A stretch of 64,000 nt of DNA. Origin: Gamarada debralockiae (taxonomy: Eukaryota > Ascomycota > Leotiomycetes > Helotiales > Hyphodiscaceae). A program made the position numbers and the translations under genes. Positions within the stretch are counted from its first letter, which is position 1. Each line of letters opens with the position of its first letter. Positions 55,031 through 64,000 of the stretch are shown here, piece after piece. The stretch lies in contig NXFV01000405.1 of NCBI GenBank assembly GCA_002803225.1, forward strand, positions 1 through 64,000. The letters run 5' to 3'. A model generated the notes under the pieces. It did not search any database. It was given only the letters and a program-made list of their open reading frames with translations, and was not told where the DNA came from.

Positions 55031-57163
55031 ATGCAAACTTCCGACATGATGGATGATCGACCTATCACATCTCCAGATACTGTCAGCGATCAAAACCAAC
55101 CACTTGAGGATAGGAGCGGAAACCCCCCACGAAAACGACCCCGCGCCAAAGTCGCGTATGTGAGTAAAGTTTCGGAGTACTTTGTACCTATCCCTTGGCA
55201 TTTCACGAGTTCTACTCTTAAGTCCTGCTCTAAAAGGGATGTTCTTCGAGTAAAAGTTGTCTCGGAACTCATGAAACTTCTCTCAACTCTGTCTTTCTTA
55301 CTTTTTATGCATAGCTGAGTCCTAGATCTTATAGCCTCGGAAACGCGCTGCTCAAGCATGCCGCACGTGTCGTTTGCGGCGCACAAAATGTGATAACGAG
55401 CAGCCGTCTTGTAGTTCATGTGTGGAGATGGGAATCGAATGTACCTATCAGACTGGTGATCCTTCAACGTAAGTACCACCTTCCTGTCTCCCAGCAGCTG
55501 GGGAACACGCATTTCTAACCGAGTCTGCAGATTTGACCCCGCAAGTCTAGCGATCTTGCAGAGATTGCATACCTTGGAGAAGCTGCTTCTTACCAAGCAC
55601 ACTAACCCATTCCGGACTCCCGAAAATGCCACCCGGCCTTCTTCATCATCCGGCCCGAGAGACCTGGCGTCCCCATCACTGGAAAGAACATCCGATTCAC
55701 TTCCATGTTACATCAATATCGAAGCCGTGCTCTCATGGCCCGTCTTTGAAAAATATAATCTCGACCAAAGACTCGACTTGAAGGCGCTCCTTCAACCCGA
55801 AAATCATGATGCCGAAGCAAGTTCCATGTCAATCGGCCTGGAATTCGAGAGCCGAGAAACTGGTCAGTTGCTTCAGCGTTTCCTCGACAACGTCCACATC
55901 TTCAACCCCATTCTGGAAGAAACCAAGGTCAAAGAGTACATGAGAAACACAAGCTTCAACGGGCTGGGCTGGGATGCACAGTCCTGTTTGCTTCTTCTCA
56001 TCTACGCCATCGGGTCTATCTCGGCCCCGTACGAAAAATCCTCCTCTTCAACAACTTCGAACTTCCGCCAGTCAGCAGGGTTTAGGCAAGCAGACTCATT
56101 TTTCTTCGCAGCACAGAAACGAATGGGAATGCTACTTTGCAGAAGCGGCGTGATTGAAGCTCAATGTTTCTTCCTTGCTGGCGTGTATCTCATGGGTATA
56201 CTACGGCCAATCGAAGCCTGGAAAATGTTTGTCCAAGCACTTGCTTGCTGTCAGGGATTTCATGATCATCGGCGGATGGTTGATCCAAAGTATGAAGAAG
56301 AGCAACAACTAGAGCAGAGCATATACTGGACTTGCTTTAAGTCGGAGTTGTAAGTATGCTTGCGACTTCCAGAGGATTAATCCCAAGGAATATACTGATG
56401 ATTGTCAATTGGTAGGGAACTCCGTCTCGAGCTGAATGTCTCCGATAAAAGTGTTTGGGATCTCACGTATCCCGCATTCTTTCCCTCTCCACCCAAAGGA
56501 CTGAAATCCCAAGGCGAACCTGTATGGTTCTTCTATCTCGCTGAAATCGCATTGCGAAGACTGGGAAATCGAATCTTGAATTACATCTACCGACATAACT
56601 CCACCGGCACTTCAGCAGCAAACATCCACGAAGCAATCGTCAACTTTGAAGACCAAGCGGGGGGATGGCTTAGATCATTACCTCCAGCACTCAAGCTGGA
56701 AGACGAAAGCACAGAGAATGCGGCCTTGAAGTTCATACTCAAGGGCCATCTCCTCGACTGTTACGAGATGATGTACTGGCCCTTCATCGTTGACGCAATT
56801 CATGCCGAGCCCCTGACGACTATTTCTGAGGCATTTGCCCGGAAGGGACTACAGATATGCGTTGAACGAATCAGAAAGAATGAGAGTGGCTTCTATCATC
56901 GCCACCATGGAACGTGGCTCATGCTCCGATCCTGCACGCGCAGTGCATTGGTCCTCATCGCCGCGGCTCGTAGCCCCGCACTTTCCTCTTTGTTGCCAAC
57001 GGCATGGGAACTTGCGGTATATAAAGTGATCGACATGTTATCTCACTGGAAGGATGACTCGAAGGATGTTTCCGATCGGCTGCAGATTATTGAGGTACTC
57101 ATGAGTAGTTCCGCCTTCGGAGCTCCAAGTTCCAAGTACCAGATAAGCAACCTACTTACGTAG
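55031..57163 (+). CDS. Zn2Cys6 transcription factor with Fungal_trans domain (609 aa)
   Basis: Nuclear DNA-binding regulator. Exons 55031-55159, 55335-55468, 55531-56349, 56416-57163. The 175-bp first intron separates a basic leader (PPRKRPRAK) from the cluster. Zinc ligands C52-X2-C55-X6-C62-X6-C69-X2-C72-X6-C79 are complete (QACRTCRLRRTKCDNEQPSCSSC). A leucine-zipper-like LAILQRLHTLEKLL helix follows, then the middle homology region with ETGQLLQRFLDNVHIFNPIL, SCLLLLIYAIGSI, YLMGILRPIEAWKMFVQAL and the diagnostic QSIYWTCFKSELELRLEL. Such factors sit beside the transporters they control. A uORF overlapping the start may damp translation. Confidence 0.9.
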
Positions 57164-58058
57164 CCAAACAAACGCTTATTAAGTGGATTATCCTTAATGC
57201 TTTGTTCTATTGAACGCTCCACAACCAACGATCGCTCATTAATTGATATTGAGTCTATTCAAGTATGCAACTCACTATGATATCGAAATACTATTAACTT
57301 TGGTACCTCTTAATGTAAAAATCGGGCCAATCAAGTAGAGGGAATATGGTCTCTACGCTGTGCAGCATGCCTTGGTGGGGAGCGGGGATCCCGTTTGGCC
57401 CTCAGCCCTGAATACGAATTTTCATCCCCGATAACTGGCATTGGACTCCAGACGAGCAGTTCCTGAGCTTAGAAAATCCCGATAATTTGCATAGAGGTAC
57501 CGCCGTACCTGATTCCCAAGCCGGCAGCTAGCCTAAGTGGGCTTTGTTGGCGACTAATCATTTCACACGATGGACCCCTTTGGCTCCGTTTGATGGGCTC
57601 TCAAGGAGAAGGATTGTTGGGCTGAGTATTGAGAACTGTTAAAGTTACATGATTCTCAGTTACAACAAAGCAGGATCGTAGATGGACTCTGAGAATCAAA
57701 ACTTCGGAGGAGTCTCTTTCCAGCGAGCTACCATTACGAAGGATTACCACGAATCATTAACATGAGATGGTGGGACAAGAAGTGCACCGCAAAACATCAT
57801 TGTACTTAGTTACGGTTAATTCGTCACTAATGCTTCAGAGTCAAATCCTTATGGATTCAGTCAGAGGCTATTGGTGCAGCAGAAGCATTCAACGAGAGCT
57901 GGGAATCCTCCGCCTTCCACTTTTCAGGAAGACAAGAAGTTGATCAAGATTATAAAAAAGAGACCTATTCCATCTCCACCACCATTTCTGGAACTCAATT
58001 CTGGCCAAACGCTTTCTCTATCATTTGAATCCCGCTTCATACGTAACTAACAGCCGTC
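57164..58058. promoter_or_regulatory. Intergenic region with TATA box of the protease gene
   Basis: TATAAAAA at 57951-57958, 101-108 bp before the protease ATG, followed by a C/T-rich leader as in many secreted fungal proteins. No other gene is seen. Confidence 0.5.
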
Positions 58059-59411
58059 ATGCTTTGTTTCATCACAGCCCTCATAGCATTTGCTTCGCTT
58101 GTTGTAGCTTTGCCGTCCAGCCCGACTCCATCTCAGACGGTCGAGCCCACATCAACTGCTACACCTCCTATCAGCTTCGGAGCCGCAAAGCAGATTTTTG
58201 AACATAACAACTTACCCAGCGTACCCCAAGTAGTCCCCTTCCTCGTCGACCCCCACTTCACCCCTCGTCCAACATCCACCGCTGCCCCTCCGAAGCCGAC
58301 GGTTATAGCAGCCAAACCGCCTAGCGGATCCAACATCAAACAAACCTCTCCTCCAGGTATCCCGAAGTTGGGAGCCATCCAGGTCCAACCTTCAGGAAAT
58401 ATCCCGCTTAGTTCTGTACTCAGCCAAAATCAAAGCCACCCGGTTTCTCATGCCCCCCGCGAGCTGAGCCCCCGTCAGGCATGCCAGAATTATCCCTACT
58501 GCTGTCCCGACCCGAGGTATCTCAATGAAAATACGGCTTTTCCCTACAGTGTTATCGGACGGATGTGGAACAACGGTATAGTGTGCACAGGTACGCTCGT
58601 AGGACCAAGACATGTGCTCACGGCAGCCCATTGCATCAGTTGTAAGTTTCCCGTTAATCCTCTAAGCTGTGATCGCTTCAATCGAGCAACTCAAATCCCT
58701 CCCTTACTCATTCCCCGCACCATAGCCTGTCTTTCTTTACGCTAACAGCTCTCACCAAGGGTCAAACTGCTTCAGCTCTGTCAATGGAGCCCCACAGTTT
58801 GCTGTCGACTACTGGCCTGGCTACAAACCAGCCGTCTTCTACGGCGAATATGTATACCACTACGATGCTTCAGCTTGCGGGGACCCGCAGAATCTTGTAC
58901 AACAAGGAATTGACTACGTGGTTGTAGTCCTAAGCGAGGAAACTGGCCTGCCATACATGGGGTTGAAAGCCTACAACACAGCGTGGAACGGCCCAGACTA
59001 CTGGTATGAACAGGGCTATGCAGCAGATGCGGGAGGCACGAATTATCCATACGTCCAAGGACCGTTTGCAATAGTGAATGAGTTTATGGAGGGATTTGGT
59101 GATATACTTGGTAAGTTGCGTCGTTCCTCTCCAGACTAGCCCAAAGAACGAAGCGCCAATTCAACTACTGCTCGTTTATCCTCTTCAGTTTCCTCTCCTT
59201 AGTATTTTGCCGCTAAGTTCCATTAGAATACGCTGTATGTGATACCCCGGGCGACTCCGGCTCTCCGGTCTGGTCATGGTGGGATGATGGTCCTTATATT
59301 GTGGGCTTGATGACATGGGTTGGTTCAGAGCTAGGAGCCAGCGCCGGGTTCGGACCTGGGGGTCAAGCAATGGTGAATTTGGTCGCCCAGGCTATTAGCC
59401 TATACCCTTGA
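58059..59411 (+). CDS. Secreted trypsin/V8-like serine endopeptidase (372 aa)
   Basis: Extracellular protease of the chymotrypsin fold, closest in style to fungal Glu-specific V8-like enzymes. Exons 58059-58641, 58760-59110, 59227-59411 (introns 118 and 116 bp). Signal peptide residues 1-17 (MLCFITALIAFASLVVA), then a long Pro/Thr/Ser-rich propeptide to about residue 140, with a likely processing site at LSPRQ (136-140). The catalytic domain starts around TAFPYSVIGRMWNN. Triad: H191 in TAAHC, D246 in GIDYVVVVL, S322 in GDSGSPVW. The propeptide is unusually long and rich in TPRPTSTAAPPKP-like runs, which may be O-glycosylated. Substrate specificity cannot be told from the sequence. Confidence 0.85.
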
Positions 59412-60873
59412 TATCATTCTCGGGCTAAGAAGAATAGGGAAATAGGAGGATAATTGGTAAGAGAAGGGGGGGGGGGAGTGTAAGGGGCTGCGATACCACA
59501 GACCTGGAAAGCATACGACATTGGAATGGACTATATGCTAGAACAACTTCGAGTATTTTGATTTTGGGCAACATTCCCTTTCCACCTCTTCTAACGGGAT
59601 TCCTGCTCTAGTAACTACATATTATCGCGATTTGTGTGCAGTCCGCCTACCGGGGTCAGCAAATGCCATTAAGAAGTTAATGTTCAAAATTGGAATATTA
59701 CCTGTGACGGGGCTTGGTATGAGCAAACACATTGTCCAAGTGGAACTCTGCTGAAATTTCGGGGCCGGTAAAGAAGATACAGAAAGTGGTCGCTGTTTGC
59801 GAAAGTAATTTGAGCTGGAGAAAGGTTCATCATATTTACATGGGGACCGGTCTTTTTGTGAAGCTTTGCTGTGATTGCTAATTGTATGCAGACAGCTTTC
59901 TGGCCTATAATTGCGTGGATGGTAGTTCTATTCGGGACTATCCGTGCGTCCGAATTTGGCTGATTTCAAAGTTTCGGAACTGACGAAGAGAAATATTCTA
60001 GCACAGTATTCCAACCATAGGGGCATGCTGAAGAGAGAAAGTGGCGTTGGCCAATGCCAAAGAACTTGGATGCAGTCAAAGGCTGAAGCTAAACTGCTTC
60101 CAGCTAATCGTGGTTTGTTTTGCAGAAGCTCGCTAGGTTTTGACCACGTTTGCGTTGGAACATGGTACTGAAGGCGCTTGGGGACATTGTAAAACTGACG
60201 TGATTGTAGACCTTCCAACTCTTTGTGATTTGCTGCAAATTAACTTGAGGGATGCAGAGCCGCCCTCACAGCAGGCATGATGCTGCGATGTCCAGAAATG
60301 ATCATTGTCGCCTTGGCCGAAGGTGTTGAGAGACCGAGTAGGTTCGTCTCACGAGCTCTATTGCACCACAACAAGCGATACTGGAGTTTCGATTGCGATT
60401 TACCCAAGGATGTAATCAATATGGGCCTTAAGACTTTGATTCATTTCGTCTCACAAACCTGGCCCTTTTGCTCCGTCGATGTGTACCTCTCGAGAAATCT
60501 CCCTCTGATTTTCCAAACATGCCACGCCTCTGCTGATTAGGCTCTTTGAAGGGCTTGGTGATGTTGTGGTAGTTGCTTCTTACGAGCAAATGGACGGGGA
60601 CGAGCTTTCCACGAGTACCGGGCTTGTTGAAGATGTGACTGGGTGCTCTCCCACACTTTGCCGAGCCTTTTGTCGAATCTTATCTCGAGCTCTTTTATCC
60701 CTTTGCCCGGGAGTGTCGAAGTGCGAAACTAACTACGCACGGTCTCTTCTTAGGGCCTCACTAAATCTCTAGTTTTTCAGCCATCAGAACGCGCTCACGC
60801 GTCTCCCAGCCTTCAGTGTAATTTAAGTAGTTTTTTAAGGAAGGTAGGAAATCTTCGGTCCCAATTTGTAAAG
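59412..60873. other. 1.5-kb intergenic region, no gene seen
   Basis: A G10-run is at about 59467-59476. Open frames 60277-60540 (+) and 60566-60772 (+) are in clean sequence but have no recognised motif, and are not called. Confidence 0.4.
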
Positions 60874-62290
60874 ATGTTCGTATCTAATCAAAATACTAAA
60901 TTACAATGGTCCTCTGACTACAGCGGCTCCGAGGAGCCCTACTCCACAGAAAACGACTACTCCGACACTAACGACCCCTCTCAAATCCCTGCTTCTTCTC
61001 CCCTATATTCTCTGTCCGCTAGCCACCAAGTTATCTATTGAAACGATATAGATGAAGACTACTAAATCGGCCAAGGATCTGATAAAGTGGTCCCTGACCC
61101 CCAGCGCGATCTTATAACTAAAGCACCAATTAGACTATCTGCGGAAGATATAGCTTATGGCCAAACTATCCGGGCACGAACGCGCGTCGATAAGCTCACT
61201 CAATGTTGCCTTGTTCAGCGATAATGGGATAGTCCAGATAGTCGTGGTATCTAGCTTGAGATTCCTTAGGCTGTCTAAGATAAAGTAACACCTTTAGCAT
61301 TCTTTATGTTATTCTTTAGCACGCAGGTTGTAATTCTTATTCGAGACAATACAAATGCGTATGCCTTGCATAGTGGTGCTAAAGATACCGGCTGTCGCGC
61401 ATAGTACAATATTTCCTTTAAGGAGATTCGAATCTTTTTAGCTATTGGTATCTATATAGGAACCGACTAAAATCAAGAACACTGCGTCTTACTACAAGAA
61501 AGGCTTTCATTCCCTAGTACAATATATGACATACTATTGGTTCAAGCAAATCAGACGCTACTTCTATGTCGCACCACTATTCTCTGTTTCTAAGTGTATG
61601 AAGAGGTTCTGGTTCAAGAAATTGAGCCCTTTTACTAGATATATTAAATAGAGTAATTAAGCTCATAGTTCATGCTTCTCACCTATCTTTCTAAGCCCAT
61701 GTATTAACCTCTATATCGTTATTCCTCCTTTAAAGGTTGTAATCAATGAGATAATTAGTCCATTTGGCAGTCGAAGCTCACACAAGCTTAAGTTTAAGAA
61801 GAAACCGATTAAGGGAAGTTATAAGAAGTAGCGCTTATGCTTTGCGGATTATCTCTACAACTTCGTCCTTAATTCTCGAAAGTACAAGACTACTAAATTC
61901 GATAAACATATAGCAGACGGACTGTATTATTATAAGCTATACTATACTTCACACATGGTTCTTCAACTAGTCTCGAGATTTCCTTAGCACTGCTTTGATT
62001 TTGCAGTTTATTTGGATAACTTCTTTATTAAACCTGGCCTCTTTCACATCCTATGACTCGAGTTCCTAGGACAACGACTCTCGCCCACTTACAGGCTCTT
62101 CAGGGCTCACTCGCTAATTTTACAGCGTCTTATAAGGACTGAAATCCCCTTATTTCCCTACACTTATAACACAACGATGAAAGGTCGGAGAATTTTAAAA
62201 ATTTGCGCAAAGAAGAATAAGCATCTGAAGAACTTAAATATTAAATTTTATATCAAAGCGTCTAATTCTTATGGTCGAAATTTAAGTTTG
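60874..62290 (+). mobile_element. piggyBac-like DDE transposase remnant
   Basis: DNA-transposon relic. An ATG-led acidic N-terminus (WSSDYSGSEEPYSTENDYSD), then TPLAFFMLFFSTQVVILIRDNTNAYA, EIRIFLAIGIYIGT and, in a shifted frame, SLVQYMTYYWFKQIRRYFYVAPLF and MKRFWFKKLSPF. Further on come VINEIISPFGSRS, KFKKKPIKGSYKK, NFVLNSRKYKTTKFDKH and VYLDNFFIKPGLF, the order of the DDE_Tnp_1_7 transposase core. Many TAA/TAG stops and at least two frame changes are present. Terminal inverted repeats or TTAA duplications were not found by eye. It is long dead. Confidence 0.75.
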
Positions 62291-62672
62291 AGTCGTCCAG
62301 GAGGGTGGGCCGTTGTCCCGGGATCTGGAGTAGTCCAAAACCTCGACCGTAGGTAGTCGGAGCGCGAGGTCCTTTCGTTTCAACTAATCGTCTATCGTCA
62401 GTCTCGAGGGTCAGGCTTCTGCCTCCTGCTCAACTACAAAACTTCCCTCACCGTTTTCCTACCTCATCTTATAGTTCTTTCAAATTTCCTATTCCTGCAT
62501 ATCCGCTGAACTACCCAGACCTGGAATTTTCCTCCATTTCCCGCTAAATAGACTTGACTGTACTAAGGCCCAGGGCCCTGCAGAGCTCCCAGTTATGCCA
62601 GCCCTCCAGGCTAGCCAGGACTAGCCTACTCACTTGCCGAGAAAGCTAAAGCACTAAAGGCCCGATTCTACC

Positions 62673-62837
62673 TGTCACGGTTCTACATGACGTGGTTCTG
62701 GCTGGTTGTTTGTTTGATTACATGGTCTGTTGTACACAGACAGCTGTATCTTCTTCTTCTGCTCTCCCTAGTTTAGAATTGTCGTAATTGAACCTTTCCT
62801 ACATTGCCTTCCAGGCCTTGGAATTGGATTCGTGACA
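62673..62837. repeat. Solo LTR (165 bp) with 5-bp target-site duplication
   Basis: Begins TGTCACG and ends CGTGACA (perfect 7-bp inverted termini, TG...CA), and is flanked by CTACC at 62668-62672 and 62838-62842. This is the signature of an LTR retrotransposon (Gypsy-like termini) that recombined out, leaving one LTR. No coding sequence. Confidence 0.8.
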
Positions 62838-64000
62838 CTACCCAGTAATAGAAGCCAACATAAACAACATTAAAGAAGCCTCCTTTAGAGAAAAATCCTT
62901 CTAGGACAGTTTAGAAGTCCTGCAACAAGCTACAGCCGATGAATTCAGCCGTCTTCTAAAAGCCCGGAAGCCATATTGTATAGGAGTACAAGGACTCAGC
63001 ACTACGATCTGTCCCTTTCCGGAGACCTATTGATGGCGCTAAGGTCGAACTTGGAACCACGCTAATGCTGAGCCCTGGCTCAACAAATACGTCTCCTACA
63101 ATGGCCTGGAGGAATCGATGCCTGAGGATATAAGGATTTTCACGAGATCACGTGGTGCTTACAATTGTAAGAACCTCGCTTGGATCACATGAGGGCCAGC
63201 CGTCACATTAAAGTATTAGAAGAGGAGTGGGATTTTAAATATATTTCTTAAAGGTAAGAATAAAAAATCTAAAAGTACTATATAGTAAAAAGAAAGTATT
63301 TTTTACTTGAAAATTCAAAGATACATTATAAATATTAGAGGTAGTTAATCTCTACCGCGAGCTAGCCAATAAGCTAGTCCCAATCGATTCTTCGCAATCA
63401 AATCAAAATCGAGCCTACACCTGGACACAAATCCCCAAGCTCTTTCATTCCATATGCATTTATTCCAGCCTTCATATGTTTTCAGAGAACATCAGTTTCT
63501 TTAGCACCGAGCAACCCTCTTCTACAACCGCCGCCCCCCAAATCTTGAGGATATCGGCTTTGACGGCGTTACCCCCTACATTTCTTTTCCCAATCGCCAC
63601 TCGACTGTATCACAGTGATTGGGCACGACTCAAGTTTCAGCCTCACCATTCTCCAATTTGTCCATGCACCACGTCAAATTTCGGCATATTCCACAGCTGA
63701 ATGATAAATTAACGCCACCTGAAGCTTTATTGAGCCTCGCACAGCGCTTGAACTATGAATAGGAATAAACCGATTAAATTCACGCTAGGAACTCTGCCGC
63801 ACTTGGCGGAAGATAAATTGGCTCAGAGCGCACCTGGGAGCTTTTGCGCTACACAATCTTCTCTGAATCTCGTCGACTGTCTTGATTTACTGTTACATCT
63901 TCTAAGTTCTGGAAATCTATTCTTACTGGAGACCACGCTCTATTCAAAAGACGATAGCAATGAGGTTGTATACCAGGAGTGCTTGTTTGTTTCTCCTCAG
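62838..64000. other. Degraded right-end sequence, no gene seen
   Basis: Before (62291-62672) and after the solo LTR the DNA is AT-rich in patches with short frames only. A 74-codon frame at 63476-63700 has no recognised motif. About 62890-63180 is coding-like (NNIKEASFREKSF, LLKARKPYCIGVQGLS) and may be a repeat fragment. Confidence 0.35.

Noticed and set aside
60277..60772. Two consecutive plus-strand frames after the protease gene
   Set aside because: No motif and no convincing splice between them.
63476..63700. 74-codon frame near the right end
   Set aside because: No homology cue, no signal peptide, AT-rich degraded surroundings.
1..64000. CRISPR array, rRNA or bacterial operon structure
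   Set aside because: No spaced direct repeat arrays or rRNA motifs; spliced genes throughout show a eukaryotic source.

Overview
The window looks like nuclear DNA of a filamentous ascomycete (Pezizomycotina; Leotiomycetes is my guess, not shown). The reasons are small GT-AG introns of about 46-145 bp, many Zn2Cys6/Fungal_trans regulators, a hydrophobin, HET, FunK1 and STAND-type genes, and decayed transposons with RIP-like nonsense changes. All exon models were built by hand from reading frame and splice signals, and names rest on recognised motifs and remembered family patterns, not on searches.

Layout. 0.26-3.1 kb is a decayed accessory region: a FunK1 kinase pseudogene with an exact internal inversion, then a HET-domain pseudogene between two copies of a dispersed repeat. 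A small hydrophobin lies at 4.0-4.45 kb, followed by about 4 kb without a supportable gene. 8.6-23.5 kb is the most coherent block. It holds an MFS sugar transporter, a DUF1593-type secondary hydrolase, an L-arabinitol/sorbitol-type dehydrogenase, a xylose-reductase-type aldo/keto reductase, a regulator without a DNA-binding domain, a second sugar transporter and a full Zn2Cys6 regulator. A decayed FucP-like permease sits at its edge (24.1-25.6 kb). Together these look like a pentose/alditol uptake and catabolism cluster with its own regulators, and CreA-type motifs crowd at least one of its divergent promoters.

26-37 kb holds a four-helix membrane protein, then a Clr5-domain gene and a dynamin-family GTPase transcribed divergently, followed by a LINE ORF1 remnant. 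A 54-bp perfect direct repeat brackets this Clr5/dynamin/LINE block. 38.9-47.4 kb carries four poorly characterised genes: a WW-like protein, a small secreted protein, a single-pass membrane protein with a frame break, and a conserved-looking hypothetical. 48-50.6 kb is a decayed STAND-type gene with HeLo-like, TPR and ankyrin segments.

52.8-57.2 kb is a second sugar locus: an MFS transporter with a single in-frame amber codon, divergent from an intact Zn2Cys6/Fungal_trans regulator. A secreted trypsin/V8-like serine protease follows at 58-59.4 kb. The right end is transposon debris: a piggyBac-like transposase remnant and a solo LTR with a clear 5-bp target duplication.
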